From positions 434,001-498,000 of the forward strand of contig NZ_CP051884.1 of NCBI RefSeq assembly GCF_012931845.1: DNA of 64,000 nucleotides. Reading direction: 5' to 3'. Each line of letters opens with the position of its first letter. Position 1 is the first letter of the stretch. A program made the position numbers and the translations under genes. The notes under the pieces are model-generated. The model saw only the letters and a program-made list of their open reading frames with translations, searched no databases and was not told where the DNA came from. This document shows, piece after piece, positions 1 to 8,933 of this stretch. Origin of the DNA: Cellulomonas taurus (lineage in GTDB: Bacteria; Actinomycetota; Actinomycetes; Actinomycetales; Cellulomonadaceae).

Positions 1-121
1 CGACCTCGCGGACTTCGACCCTGACAACCCGGACGCGTACTTCGGCCCGGGCTCGGCACCCACAGTCGGCCCGTTCACCCCGCCGCCGACACTGCCTCCG
101 GTGTGGCAGCAGTCGCCGTGA
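1..121 (+). CDS. 3' end of an unidentified protein gene (partial)
   Basis: An open frame enters from the left edge (first full codon at position 2) and stops with TGA at 119-121. The visible 39 residues are acidic and then proline-rich, ending in TLPPVWQQSP. There is no recognisable domain, and a Pro-rich tail of this kind is not diagnostic. In related actinobacteria hpt often lies upstream of ftsH, but this tail does not look like a phosphoribosyltransferase C-terminus, so I leave the product open. Confidence 0.5.
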   Translation, partial: DLADFDPDNPDAYFGPGSAPTVGPFTPPPTLPPVWQQSP

Positions 122-400
122 GGGCCGGGCGTGACGCACAGCCCGGTCGGGTCATTGTCGCGGCGGGTGCCAGGTCCGCAGTGGGTACCGCGGGTGCGAG
201 CGCACGGCGGTGCCCACCCGAGGAGCCGCACCCCTCCGGTGCGGTGGCCGCGCACCCGCTGTGGCAGCGGTGCTCCTGACCAGCAAGCCCTGGGCGAACA
301 TCGGGTGATCGGACTCCTGCTGTCCAGATCCACCGTGTAGCTTCAAGGCCTCCACCCCTGCAACCGGAGGGACGAGGGGGCGCACGCCCTCGCTGACCAC
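122..400. other. intergenic region before ftsH
   Basis: This is 279 nt without a convincing gene. A TAGCTT hexamer at 338-343 could be a -10 element and would give a leader of about 50 nt for ftsH. A small hairpin (CGAGGG at 372-377 pairing with CCCTCG at 386-391) lies just before the ftsH ATG and includes the only purine-rich, SD-like stretch. I see no canonical -35. Confidence 0.4.
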
Positions 401-2455
401 ATGACTCTCAAGCGACTCACCCGCGGCCCCATCCCGTGGATCCTGCTCGGCGTCCTGGTGCTGTGGATCGGGGCGAGCTTCTTCACCTCCTCCGGGGTGC
501 AGCGCATCGACACCTCCGACGGGCTTGCCCTGATCGAGGACGGCAAGGTCGAGCAGGCGAAGATCACCGAGGGCGTCCAGCGCGTCGACCTGGTGCTCGC
601 CGACGACTTCGTCAAGGACGACAAGAACTACGGCAAGGACGTCCAGTTCAACTACGTCCTGCCCCAGGGGCCGACCGTGGTGGACGCGATCGCCAAGGCG
701 GACCCGGACAAGGGCTACACCTCCGAGGTGCCCACCACCCCGTGGTGGAGCAGCCTGCTGACCCTGGTCCTGCCGTTCGTGATCATCGTCGGCCTGTTCT
801 GGTTCCTGATGAGCTCGATGCAGGGCGGCGGCCGGGGTGCGATGGCCTTCGGCAAGTCCAAGGCGAAGCTGGTGTCCAAGGAGTCGCCGCAGGTCACGTT
901 CGCCGACGTCGCCGGGGTGGACGAGGCGGTCGAGGAGCTGCAGGAGATCAAGGAGTTCCTCTCCGAGCCGGACAAGTTCCAGGCGGTCGGCGCCAAGATC
1001 CCGAAGGGCGTGCTGCTCTACGGCCCGCCCGGAACCGGCAAGACCCTGCTGGCCCGCGCGGTCGCCGGTGAGGCCGGGGTGCCGTTCTATTCGATCTCCG
1101 GGTCGGACTTCGTCGAGATGTTCGTCGGTGTCGGCGCCTCCCGGGTGCGTGACCTCTTCGACCAGGCGAAGCAGAACGCCCCGGCGATCATCTTCATCGA
1201 CGAGATCGACGCGGTGGGTCGCCACCGTGGCGCCGGGATGGGCGGCGGCCACGACGAGCGCGAGCAGACGCTGAACCAGATGCTGGTCGAGATGGACGGC
1301 TTCGACGTCAAGACCAACGTGATCCTGATCGCCGCCACCAACCGGCCGGACATCCTGGACCCGGCGCTGCTGCGCCCGGGCCGCTTCGACCGCCAGGTCG
1401 CCGTGGAGCCGCCGGACCTCAAGGGCCGGGAGCGGATCCTGCAGGTGCACGCCGCCGGGAAGCCGATGGCCACCGACGTGGACCTCAACGGCGTCGCGCG
1501 TCGCACCCCGGGCTTCACCGGTGCCGACCTGGCCAACGTGCTGAACGAGGCGGCGCTGCTGACCGCGCGGTCGAACGCGCAGATCATCGACAACCGGGCG
1601 CTGGACGAGGCGATCGACCGGGTCATCGCCGGACCGCAGAAGCGCACCCGCGTGATGAACATCAAGGAACTCAAGATCACCGCGTACCACGAGGGCGGTC
1701 ACGCCCTGGTGGCGGCGGCGCTGCGATACACCGACCCGGTGACCAAGGTGACGATCCTGCCCCGTGGCCGTGCCCTGGGCTACACGATGGTCATGCCCAC
1801 CGAGGACAAGTACTCCACCACCCGCAACGAGCTGCTGGACCAGCTGGCCTATGCGATGGGTGGCCGGGTGGCCGAGGAGCTGGTGTTCCACGACCCGACC
1901 ACCGGCGCCTCGAACGACATCGAGAAGGCATCCGGCACCGCCCGCAAGATGGTCACCCAGTTCGGGATGAGCACCAAGGTCGGCGCGGTCAAGCTCGGCC
2001 AGGACTCCGGCGAGGTGTTCATGGGCCGGGACATGGGCCACGGCCGGGAGTACTCCGAGTCGGTCGCCAGCACCGTGGACATGGAGGTGCGCGGTCTGAT
2101 GGACCACGCCCACCACGAGGCGTGGGAGATCCTCAACGAGTACCGCGACGTCCTGGACGCCCTGGTGCTGGAGCTGCTGGAGAAGGAGACCCTGAACCAG
2201 CAGGAGCTGGCCCGGATCTTCGAGCCGGTGACCAAGCGCCCGCCGCGCACCGTGTGGCTGACCAACGACGAGCGCGGTGTCTCCGACCGCCCGCCGGTGA
2301 TGACCCCCGCCGAGCTCGCCGAGCAGACCGGTCCGGTCATCCCGCAGGACGAGGCGGCCGCCGCGAACGACGAGCACCCGGCGGTGGGCGCCGTCGAGGT
2401 CCCGCCGAACCAGGCCCCGGACGCCAGCGGTCCGGCCGACACCCAGCAGGACTGA
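401..2455 (+). CDS. ftsH: ATP-dependent zinc metalloprotease FtsH
   Basis: Membrane-anchored AAA+ protease that degrades misassembled membrane proteins and selected regulators. The 684-residue protein is of usual family length. It has an N-terminal membrane segment (about 12-28), a short extracytoplasmic domain, a second membrane segment (about 117-138), the AAA module with Walker A GPPGTGKT at 208-215, a Walker B FIDEID, the second region of homology ([19 protein letters not shown]), and the zinc-protease motif HEGGH at 430-434. The C-terminus is acidic and Pro/Ala-rich. The ATG at 401 is chosen because it starts directly before the first membrane segment. folE follows after 4 nt, so ftsH probably heads the downstream folate cluster. 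Confidence 0.97.
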   Translation: MTLKRLTRGPIPWILLGVLVLWIGASFFTSSGVQRIDTSDGLALIEDGKVEQAKITEGVQRVDLVLADDFVKDDKNYGKDVQFNYVLPQGPTVVDAIAKADPDKGYTSEVPTTPWWSSLLTLVLPFVIIVGLFWFLMSSMQGGGRGAMAFGKSKAKLVSKESPQVTFADVAGVDEAVEELQEIKEFLSEPDKFQAVGAKIPKGVLLYGPPGTGKTLLARAVAGEAGVPFYSISGSDFVEMFVGVGASRVRDLFDQAKQNAPAIIFIDEIDAVGRHRGAGMGGGHDEREQTLNQMLVEMDGFDVKTNVILIAATNRPDILDPALLRPGRFDRQVAVEPPDLKGRERILQVHAAGKPMATDVDLNGVARRTPGFTGADLANVLNEAALLTARSNAQIIDNRALDEAIDRVIAGPQKRTRVMNIKELKITAYHEGGHALVAAALRYTDPVTKVTILPRGRALGYTMVMPTEDKYSTTRNELLDQLAYAMGGRVAEELVFHDPTTGASNDIEKASGTARKMVTQFGMSTKVGAVKLGQDSGEVFMGRDMGHGREYSESVASTVDMEVRGLMDHAHHEAWEILNEYRDVLDALVLELLEKETLNQQELARIFEPVTKRPPRTVWLTNDERGVSDRPPVMTPAELAEQTGPVIPQDEAAAANDEHPAVGAVEVPPNQAPDASGPADTQQD

Positions 2456-2459
2456 CACC

Positions 2460-3035
2460 GTGGGCGAGACCATCCCGCCGTACGACGCGGCGCGGGCCGA
2501 GGCGGCAGTGCGTGAGCTCCTGCTCGCGGTCGGGGAGGACCCGGACCGCGAGGGGCTGCGGGACACCCCGGCCCGGGTCGCCCGCGCCTACCAGGAGATC
2601 TTCGCCGGGCTGCGGCAGGACGCCGGGGAGGTGCTCAGCGCGACCTTCGACATCGGCCACGAGGAAATGGTCCTGGTCAAGGACATCGAGGTGTACTCCA
2701 CCTGCGAGCACCACCTGGTGCCCTTCCATGGGGTCGCCCACGTCGGGTACATCCCGGGGGAGAACGGCAAGGTGACCGGGCTGAGCAAGCTGGCCCGCCT
2801 GGTGGAGGTGTACGCCCGCCGTCCGCAGGTCCAGGAGCGGATGACCGGGCAGATCGCTGACGCCCTGGTCGAGCACCTGCAGCCGCGCGGCGTGCTGGTC
2901 GTGGTCGAGTGCGAGCACCTGTGCATGTCCATGCGCGGGGTGCGCAAGCCCGGCAGCCGGACCATCACCTCCGCGGTGCGGGGCCAGATGCGCGACCCGG
3001 CCACCCGTGCCGAGGCGATGAGCCTGATCCGCTGA
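2460..3035 (+). CDS. folE: GTP cyclohydrolase I (FolE)
   Basis: Converts GTP to 7,8-dihydroneopterin triphosphate, the first committed step of tetrahydrofolate synthesis, in the cytoplasm. The 191-residue length is typical. The zinc and active-site signature [10 protein letters not shown] is present (C82, H84, H85), and the second half carries [18 protein letters not shown] with the other zinc cysteine. It starts with GTG four bases after the ftsH stop, which implies transcriptional coupling. It is followed by folP and the folB-folK fusion, giving most of the pterin branch in order. Confidence 0.96.
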   Translation: MGETIPPYDAARAEAAVRELLLAVGEDPDREGLRDTPARVARAYQEIFAGLRQDAGEVLSATFDIGHEEMVLVKDIEVYSTCEHHLVPFHGVAHVGYIPGENGKVTGLSKLARLVEVYARRPQVQERMTGQIADALVEHLQPRGVLVVVECEHLCMSMRGVRKPGSRTITSAVRGQMRDPATRAEAMSLIR

Positions 3036-3052
3036 CCGGCCCTGCGACCGCC

Positions 3053-3058
3053 TAGGCT
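3053..3058 (+). promoter_or_regulatory. -10 element of folP, leaderless type
   Basis: TAGGCT lies 7 nt before the folP GTG, and no Shine-Dalgarno sequence is present. This spacing places the transcript start at the start codon itself. Confidence 0.5.
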
Positions 3059-3065
3059 GATCCAC

Positions 3066-3941
3066 GTGCATCACCCCCTCCCGCTGCCCGATGCCATGAC
3101 CTCCCTCGACCGCACCCTGGTGATGGGAGTGGTCAACGTGACCCCGGACTCGTTCTCGGACGGCGGGGAGTGGTTCAGCGCCGATGCCGCGGTGGCGCAC
3201 GCGCGGGAGCTGATGGCGGACGGCGCCGACCTGGTCGACGTCGGCGGCGAGTCCACCCGGCCCGGTGCCGAGCGGGTGCCGGTCGAGGAGGAACTGCGCC
3301 GCGTGGTGCCGGTGATCCGCGAGCTGGTCGCCCAGCAGATCCCGGTCAGCGTGGACACCACCCGGGCGGCGGTGGCCGCGGCCGCCGTCGAGTCCGGCGC
3401 GGTGATCGTCAACGACGTCTCGGGTGGGTTGGCCGACCCGGAGATGTACCCGGTCGTCGCCGGGACCGGAGTGGTCTACGTGGCGATGCACTGGCGCGGG
3501 CACGCGGATGTGATGGACCAGCTCGCCGACTACGACGACGTGGTGACCGACGTGGGCGCCGAACTGCGGCAGCGGGTCGCCGGGCTGCGCTCCGCCGGGG
3601 TCGCCGACCACCAGATCGTGCTCGACCCCGGACTGGGCTTCGCCAAGCCCGGATCGGCGAACTGGCCGCTGCTCGCCCGCCTGGACGAGCTGCTGGCCGA
3701 GGGCTTCCCGGTGCTGGTCGGGGCGTCCCGCAAACGCTTCCTGGGCCACCTGCTGGCGGGCGCCGACCACGTGCCGGTGCCGCCACGGCAGCGGGATGCC
3801 GCCACGGCGGCGATCTCGGCACTCGCGGCGGCGGCCGGGGCCTGGTGCGTCCGGGTGCACGACGCGCGGGGGACGGCGGACGCGGTGCGGGTCGCGTCGG
3901 CATGGCAGGGCGGACGGACCGTAGGAGAGGACGCACGATGA
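3066..3941 (+). CDS. folP: dihydropteroate synthase (FolP)
   Basis: Condenses dihydropterin pyrophosphate with p-aminobenzoate to dihydropteroate; this family is the sulfonamide target. The 291 residues contain VMGVVNVTPDSFSDGG (about 19-34), DVGGESTRPGAERV, the phosphate-binding Lys/Arg in GASRKRFLG (about 219-227) and the C-terminal VRVHDARGT. The GTG at 3066 is preferred because of the TAGGCT element 7 nt upstream; an internal ATG (residue 11) is an alternative. The stop overlaps the next gene by ATGA, so FolP and the FolB-FolK fusion are translationally coupled. Confidence 0.95.
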   Translation: MHHPLPLPDAMTSLDRTLVMGVVNVTPDSFSDGGEWFSADAAVAHARELMADGADLVDVGGESTRPGAERVPVEEELRRVVPVIRELVAQQIPVSVDTTRAAVAAAAVESGAVIVNDVSGGLADPEMYPVVAGTGVVYVAMHWRGHADVMDQLADYDDVVTDVGAELRQRVAGLRSAGVADHQIVLDPGLGFAKPGSANWPLLARLDELLAEGFPVLVGASRKRFLGHLLAGADHVPVPPRQRDAATAAISALAAAAGAWCVRVHDARGTADAVRVASAWQGGRTVGEDAR

Positions 3942-5419
3942 CCGAGCAGCCGACCACCCCGGACACGATCCGCCTGACCGGCGTCAGCGCCACCGGGTAC
4001 CACGGGGTCTTCGACCACGAGCGCCGCGAGGGCCAGACCTTCGTGGTGGACCTGGTGATCGAGCTCGACACCCGACGGGCCGCCGCCACGGACGACCTGG
4101 ACCACACCCTGAACTACGGCACCCTGGCCGAGCAGGTGGTCGCGGTGCTGCGCGGCGAGCCTGCGAACCTGATCGAGACCGTGGCCGAGCGGATCGCCGC
4201 CACCGTGCTCGCCCATCCGCAGGCGTACGGCGTCGAGGTCACCGTGCACAAGCCGCAGGCCCCGATCACCGTCCCGTTCGGCGATGTCGAGGTGCGGGTG
4301 CGTCGGGACCGGAACCGGCTGCCCGCCGCCGAACCGTTGGCCGCGGACGCCCGCCCGTGGCAGCCGGAACCGGCCCAGCCCGAGTCGACCCAGCCCGAGT
4401 CGGCCCCGGTCCCGGCGACGCACGCCGCGCCCGCGCTGTCCGAGTCGGCGCCGGAACCGCCCGAGGTCGAGCCGCTGCTGTCATCCGGCGAGCACCCCAC
4501 CACCGACGGTCGTCCGACCACCGGCCCGATCCGGGTCTCCGGCACCGGTGCTCCGGCCACCGCCGTCCTGCCCGCCATCGCCGCCGAGGACGCCGGTGCC
4601 GCCAGCGCCGGAGCCGCGCTGGCCGGTGCCGCCCTGGCCGGGATGCTGGACCTCGGCGACGCGGGTCGCCCGACGGCGGAGGTCGATGCCGACACCGCGG
4701 CCGCGGCGGCCGCCGTCGCCGGTCTGAGCGGCTCCGCCCCGGTGCCGGTGGTGGACGCCCGTGACCCCTTCGATCTGCCGCCCACCGAGCCGACCGAGGT
4801 GGTGCTGGCCCTGGGGTCGAACCTCGGCAACGCGCAGGACACCCTGCGCTCGGCGGTGGCCGCCATCGCCGCCATCCCGGGACTCGAGCTGCTGGACGTC
4901 TCCGCGCTGGCCCGGACCGCGCCGGTCGGTGGCCCCGAGCAGCCCGACTACCTGAACGCGGTGCTGATCGCCCGCACCACCCTCGCCCCCCGCGAGCTGC
5001 TGCACGCCACCGCGGCGATCGAGCAGGAGCACGGCCGGGAACGGCTGGAGCACTGGGGCCCGCGCACCCTGGACATCGACATCATCGCCTTCGGCGGCCT
5101 GAGCCTGGTCACGGACGACCTGGAGCTGCCGCACCCCCGGGCGCACGAGCGAGCATTCGTGTTGCAGCCCTGGGCGCAGATCCGACCCGACGCGGTGCTG
5201 CACGGTCTGGGTGGCGGCCCGGTGGCTCAGCTCGCCGCGACCGCCCCCGACCGCGAAGGGGTGCGGTGGCTGGCCCTGGACTGGCTGACCCAGCCGGTGC
5301 CCGCGGCGCCCGAGTCCGCGACCGCCGCACCCGAGCACGACCCGCTGCGTGACCACCCGGCCCTGTTCGACATCCCGCCGATCACCCCGGATCTCGACCC
5401 CGAGCGCCCGGCGCCGTGA
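3938..5419 (+). CDS. folK: FolB-FolK fusion: dihydroneopterin aldolase / 6-hydroxymethyl-7,8-dihydropterin pyrophosphokinase
   Basis: A 493-residue fusion of two consecutive folate enzymes. Residues about 8-118 are FolB (ATGYHGVFDHERREGQ, then VTVHKPQAPI with the catalytic Lys), which cleaves dihydroneopterin to hydroxymethyldihydropterin. Residues about 286-445 are FolK (VVLALGSNLGNAQDTL, RTAPVGGPEQPDYLNAV, GPRTLDIDIIAFG, LPHPRAHERAFVL), which pyrophosphorylates that product. A linker of roughly 160 residues, rich in Ala, Pro, Glu and Thr, joins them. The ATG at 3938 overlaps the folP stop. No stop or frameshift interrupts the linker, so I read it as one polypeptide. Confidence 0.93.
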   Translation: MTEQPTTPDTIRLTGVSATGYHGVFDHERREGQTFVVDLVIELDTRRAAATDDLDHTLNYGTLAEQVVAVLRGEPANLIETVAERIAATVLAHPQAYGVEVTVHKPQAPITVPFGDVEVRVRRDRNRLPAAEPLAADARPWQPEPAQPESTQPESAPVPATHAAPALSESAPEPPEVEPLLSSGEHPTTDGRPTTGPIRVSGTGAPATAVLPAIAAEDAGAASAGAALAGAALAGMLDLGDAGRPTAEVDADTAAAAAAVAGLSGSAPVPVVDARDPFDLPPTEPTEVVLALGSNLGNAQDTLRSAVAAIAAIPGLELLDVSALARTAPVGGPEQPDYLNAVLIARTTLAPRELLHATAAIEQEHGRERLEHWGPRTLDIDIIAFGGLSLVTDDLELPHPRAHERAFVLQPWAQIRPDAVLHGLGGGPVAQLAATAPDREGVRWLALDWLTQPVPAAPESATAAPEHDPLRDHPALFDIPPITPDLDPERPAP

Positions 5420-5901
5420 TGCACCGCACCCGGGTCGGTTCGCTGCTGCTGGTCGTCGCGCTCACCACCGCCGCCGCCTGGGCGGTGCTGCGCGTGCTGG
5501 CGAGCCGGGGCGTGCTGCCGCCCGAGGTGCCGTGGCCGACCGGCGGGGTGCTGGTGTTCATCGCCGCGGTCGTGTTCTGGCTCGGTTGGACGGTCCGGCA
5601 GTACCTGCACGGCAAGCGGCCGAGCCTGGACCCGATCCGCGCCGCCCGGACCGCCGTGCTGGCCAAGGCGTGCTGCTATGCCGGGTCGCTGCTCGCCGGC
5701 TGGTACCTGGCCCAGGTGCTGCACACCGTGACCGAGCTGAGCGGTCCCGCGCTGGTGGACCGTGCCTGGTCGGCGGGTCTGGCGGTGGCGGGCGCCGTCG
5801 TCCTGGTGGTGGTCGGACTGGTCGTGGAGTGGTTCTGCCGGATCCCGCCACCGGAGGACCCGGAAGAGCACGAGCACGCGCTGGACCCCGCCGCGGGCTG
5901 A
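5419..5901 (+). CDS. DUF3180 family membrane protein
   Basis: A 160-residue integral membrane protein with four hydrophobic segments (about 5-25, 38-58, 75-95 and 115-140 of the protein) and an acidic C-terminal tail. It matches the DUF3180 proteins that follow folK in many actinobacteria; their function is not known. The start overlaps the folK stop (GTGATG: GTG at 5416 or ATG at 5419), so translation is coupled. Location after the folate genes does not by itself show a role in folate metabolism. Confidence 0.8.
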   Translation: MHRTRVGSLLLVVALTTAAAWAVLRVLASRGVLPPEVPWPTGGVLVFIAAVVFWLGWTVRQYLHGKRPSLDPIRAARTAVLAKACCYAGSLLAGWYLAQVLHTVTELSGPALVDRAWSAGLAVAGAVVLVVVGLVVEWFCRIPPPEDPEEHEHALDPAAG

Positions 5902-5919
5902 TCGCCCCCCGGACGGTGC

Positions 5920-5925
5920 CAGGAT
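5920..5925 (+). promoter_or_regulatory. possible leaderless -10 for the first PH-domain gene
   Basis: CAGGAT lies 7 nt before the ATG at 5933. It lacks the first T of TANNNT, so this is a weaker call than the other leaderless sites. Confidence 0.3.
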
Positions 5926-5932
5926 GGTCGCC

Positions 5933-6421
5933 ATGAGCACCGAGCCGTTCGAACCCGAGGGCGTGACCTGGACCCCGGTCTCCCCGCGCCTGATCACCGC
6001 ACGACTGCTGCTGGCCGGGCTCTGGCTGCTGCCGGTGCTGGTCGGCGCCGTCCTCGCCCCGGTGCTCTCCGGTGTGGTGTGGCTGTGGGCCATCCCGCTC
6101 GCCGTCGTGCTCCTGGGCGTCTGGATCGCCTGGCTGGTCCCGCGACAGGTGCGCGCGATGGGCTACGCCGAGCGGGCCGACGACCTGCTGGTGCGCCGCG
6201 GCATCCTGTTCCGCTCGATGGTCGTGGTGCCCTACGGGCGGATGCAGTACGTCGACGTGAACGCCGGTCCGCTGGCCCGTCGCTTCGACATCGCCACCGT
6301 GCAGCTGCACACCGCCTCGCCCAGCAGTGAGGTCACCGTGGACGGGCTGCCCACCGACGAGGCGGCCCGGTTGCGCGACCAGCTCGCCTCCCGTGGCGAG
6401 TCCCGGCTGGCGGGGCTGTGA
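5933..6421 (+). CDS. PH (bPH2/YdbS-like) domain membrane protein
   Basis: A 162-residue protein with two adjacent membrane segments (about 22-65) followed by a bacterial PH-like domain: RRGILFRSMVVVPYGRMQYVDVNAGPL and a C-terminal VTVDGLPTDEAARLRDQL. This is the layout of the smaller partner (YdbS type) of the YdbS/YdbT pair. ATG at 5933 is chosen; an in-frame ATG at 5924 would add three residues. The stop overlaps the next start by GTGA, so the two PH proteins are coupled and probably act together in the membrane. Their substrate or partner is unknown; a role in antimicrobial tolerance reported for YdbS/T homologues is only a guide. Confidence 0.85.
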   Translation: MSTEPFEPEGVTWTPVSPRLITARLLLAGLWLLPVLVGAVLAPVLSGVVWLWAIPLAVVLLGVWIAWLVPRQVRAMGYAERADDLLVRRGILFRSMVVVPYGRMQYVDVNAGPLARRFDIATVQLHTASPSSEVTVDGLPTDEAARLRDQLASRGESRLAGL

Positions 6422-7980
6422 ACGAGCCGATCACCGCGGGCAGCCCGGCCGAGGTCGAGGACGGCGTCGAGTGGCGGCGGATGCACCCGGTCACCCCGGC
6501 GGTGAAGGGCTGGAAGGTCTTCGTCGCGGTGCTGGTCGTGATCGGCAGCCAGTCGACGAACGGCGTCCAGGAACTGGCCGAGTGGCTGGGCGGACGGGTC
6601 TGGCTGGCCGCGCTGGGTCTGCTCGCTGTGGTGTTCCTGGTCGGGTTCGGCTACTCGGCGATCGCCTGGCGGGTGACCCGGTTCGCCGTCACCGACGACG
6701 CGGTGCGGCTGCGCACCGGTGTGCTGTTCCGCCAGCACCGACAGGCCCGGCTGGACCGGTTGCAGGCCGTCGACGTGGTCCAGCCGCTGCTGGCCCGGCT
6801 GTTCGGGCTGTCCGAGCTGCGGCTGGAGGTGGCCGGGGGCTCCGGCAGTGCGGTGTCGCTGGCCTTCCTGCGGGAGGACGACGCGGATCAGCTGCGGGCG
6901 GAGTTGCTGGCACGCGCGGCGGGATTGCACCACCGTGCGGCCGCGGCTGTCCCCACTGTTGACGGCACTAACGGCACTAACGGCACTGACAGCACTGACA
7001 GCACTGACAGCACTGACAGCACTGACGGCACTCTCGGCACTGATGCCCCGGCCGATGCCGTGCGACCGCTGCCCGCGGGGCCGATCCCGGCGCAGACCGC
7101 CCCGGAGAACGCGGTGTTCGCGGTGCCGGTGAAGCGGCTGCTGCTGTCCACCCTGCTGACCTGGTCGGTGTTCTGGCTGCTGCTGTGGGTCACGGTCCTG
7201 GTGGTCAGCATGGTGCTGGCCCGCAGCATCAGCCCCGCCTTCGGCATTCTGCCCGGTCTGCTCGTCGTGGTCTCCTACCAGTGGAACCGGATCAACCGCG
7301 GCGCGAACTTCCGGGCGGCGATCTCCCCGGACGGCATCCGGCTGCGGCACGGCCTGACCGAGACCCGGGCGCAGACGGTTCCGCCCGGTCGGGTGCAGGC
7401 GGTCCGGGTGTACCAGAGCATCCTCTGGCGCAAGGCCGATTGGTGGCGGGTGGAGATCAACGTCGCCGGGTACGCCCAGTCCGAGGCCGGACAGGAGAGC
7501 GAGACCGCGCTGCTGCCGGTGGGCACCCGGGAGGACGTGCTCCTCGCACTGTGGCTGGTGCTGCCCGACCTGGGCACCGACGACCCGCGCGCCCTGGTGC
7601 AGGCGGGCCTGACCGGTACCGAGCAGGAGTTCGGCTTCCTCACCGCCCCGCGGCGCGCCCGCTGGCTGGACCCGATCGCCTGGCGCCGGACCGGGGTGAC
7701 CGTCACCGACCGGGCGCTGCTGATCCGGCGCGGCCGGTTGACCCGCAGCCTGATCGTGGTCCCGCACGAGCGCACCCAGTCGCTCGGCATGCGGCAAGGA
7801 CCGCTGGAGCGACGGCTCGGCCTCGCCGACTTCAGGCTGCACTCCACCCCGGGCCCGGTGACCCCCGCCGTGGCGCACCTGGATGCCGGGGACGCCGCCC
7901 GGCTGATCGAGGACCAGGCGGTGCGTGCCCGCACGGCCCGGGCAGGGGCCGGCCCCGAGCAGTGGATGAGCGCCCGATGA
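6418..7980 (+). CDS. large PH (YdbT-like) domain membrane protein with an internal 9-bp repeat
   Basis: A 520-residue membrane protein with repeated PH-like modules: RTGVLFRQHRQARLDRLQAVDVVQ in the first half, RLRHGLTETRAQTVPPGRVQAV in the middle and RRGRLTRSLIVVPHERTQSLGM at the end. Two pairs of membrane helices lie between them (about 35-85 and 238-285). This is the YdbT architecture, and it follows a YdbS-like gene with a GTGA overlap. Between the first and second modules, residues 182-208 are a Thr/Asp/Gly/Ser low-complexity linker encoded by nine near-identical 9-bp units. Function is not known. Confidence 0.85.
   Translation: MNEPITAGSPAEVEDGVEWRRMHPVTPAVKGWKVFVAVLVVIGSQSTNGVQELAEWLGGRVWLAALGLLAVVFLVGFGYSAIAWRVTRFAVTDDAVRLRTGVLFRQHRQARLDRLQAVDVVQPLLARLFGLSELRLEVAGGSGSAVSLAFLREDDADQLRAELLARAAGLHHRAAAAVPTVDGTNGTNGTDSTDSTDSTDSTDGTLGTDAPADAVRPLPAGPIPAQTAPENAVFAVPVKRLLLSTLLTWSVFWLLLWVTVLVVSMVLARSISPAFGILPGLLVVVSYQWNRINRGANFRAAISPDGIRLRHGLTETRAQTVPPGRVQAVRVYQSILWRKADWWRVEINVAGYAQSEAGQESETALLPVGTREDVLLALWLVLPDLGTDDPRALVQAGLTGTEQEFGFLTAPRRARWLDPIAWRRTGVTVTDRALLIRRGRLTRSLIVVPHERTQSLGMRQGPLERRLGLADFRLHSTPGPVTPAVAHLDAGDAARLIEDQAVRARTARAGAGPEQWMSAR
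6961..7041 (+). repeat. 9-bp in-frame minisatellite in the YdbT-like gene
   Basis: Nine consecutive 9-bp units of the form (g/a)ac(g/a)gcact encode the triplets DGT, NGT and DST. The four central units are identical (gacagcact). The unit length is a multiple of three, so copy-number change would keep the frame and only alter linker length. Confidence 0.9.
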
Positions 7981-8933
7981 CGACACGGCTGGGTGTGGGC
8001 GTGATCGGCGCCGGACGAGTCGGCGCGGTGCTCGGCAGCGCGCTGCGTGCCGTCGGCCATCGGGTGGTCGGGGTGTCCGCGGTCTCCGAGGCGTCCCGGG
8101 AGCGCGCCGACACCCTGCTGCCCGGCGTCCCGGTGCTGGAGGTGCCCGAGGTGGTGCGCCGCGCCGAGCTGGTGCTGCTGGCGGTGCCGGACGACGCACT
8201 GCCGGAGCTGGTCGCGGGGCTGGCGCGGACCGGTGCCTGGCAGGCGGGACAGATCGTGGTGCACACCGCCGGTCGGTTCGGGGCCGCGGTGCTGGACCCC
8301 GCGCGGGCGATGGGGGCGATCCCGGTCGCTCTGCATCCGGCGATGACCTTCACCGGCACCTCGCTGGACCTCTCCCGGCTGGAGGGCTGCACCTTCGCGG
8401 TCACCGCCCCCGCGCCGGTGCTGCCGATCGGTCAGGCATTGGTGGTCGAGATGGGCGGCGAGCCGGTGGTGATCGAGGAATCGGCGCGCCCGCTCTACCA
8501 CGCGGCCCTGGCGCACGGCGCGAACCACCTGGTCGTGCTGGTCGCTCAGGCGGGTGACGCGCTGCGGGCCGCCGGGGTGAGCGACCCGGGGGCGGTGCTG
8601 CGGCCGCTGCTGGACGCCGCCCTGGACGGGGCGCTCCGGGCCGAGTCGGCGGGCGGTGCGATCGCCACCCTGACCGGTCCGGTGCGGCGCGGGGACGCGG
8701 GGACGGTGCGCGACCACCTGCGCGAACTCGCCTCCCTGGGGTCGACCGACCTGCTCGACTCCTACCGGGCGCTGTCCCGGGCCGCGACCGCGCGGTCCCT
8801 GGTCGACGGGCAGATCACCGCCCAGCAGGGTGCTGCCCTGTTGGACGAGCTGACCCCGACTCACACCTCCGGCCGCGACGGGGGTAGCGTTCCGGAGGCC
8901 CCCACCACCGATCCGGAGGACGACGACGCATGA
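7977..8933 (+). CDS. Rossmann-like and DUF2520 domain protein, possible ketopantoate reductase
   Basis: A 318-residue NAD(P)-binding protein. It opens with GVIGAGRVGAVLGSALRAVGH, a Rossmann dinucleotide fold, followed by LLAVPDDALPELV and VVHTAGRFGAAVL; residues from about 135 form the helical DUF2520 domain (ALHPAMTFTG, HAALAHGANHLVVLV, LTGPVRRGD). It overlaps the previous stop (ATGA) and the panC start (ATGA). Fixed position before panC, together with the reductase fold, suggests it supplies pantoate. From memory, the alternative ketopantoate reductase PanG belongs to this broad type, but I cannot verify the alignment. No panE or panB is present in the window. Confidence 0.8.
   Translation: MTTRLGVGVIGAGRVGAVLGSALRAVGHRVVGVSAVSEASRERADTLLPGVPVLEVPEVVRRAELVLLAVPDDALPELVAGLARTGAWQAGQIVVHTAGRFGAAVLDPARAMGAIPVALHPAMTFTGTSLDLSRLEGCTFAVTAPAPVLPIGQALVVEMGGEPVVIEESARPLYHAALAHGANHLVVLVAQAGDALRAAGVSDPGAVLRPLLDAALDGALRAESAGGAIATLTGPVRRGDAGTVRDHLRELASLGSTDLLDSYRALSRAATARSLVDGQITAQQGAALLDELTPTHTSGRDGGSVPEAPTTDPEDDDA

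Noticed and set aside
131..340. A 69-residue plus-strand ORF before ftsH
   Set aside because: Arg/Pro-rich composition, no SD, and overlap with the likely ftsH promoter; no sign of coding constraint.
152..2566. An 804-residue minus-strand frame opposite ftsH
   Set aside because: Its sequence is His/Gln/Arg/Asp/Val-rich without domains and lies exactly antisense to an unquestioned gene. High GC removes stops from this frame. Others of the same kind (for example 34078-37305 and 26439-28514 extensions) were rejected for the same reason.
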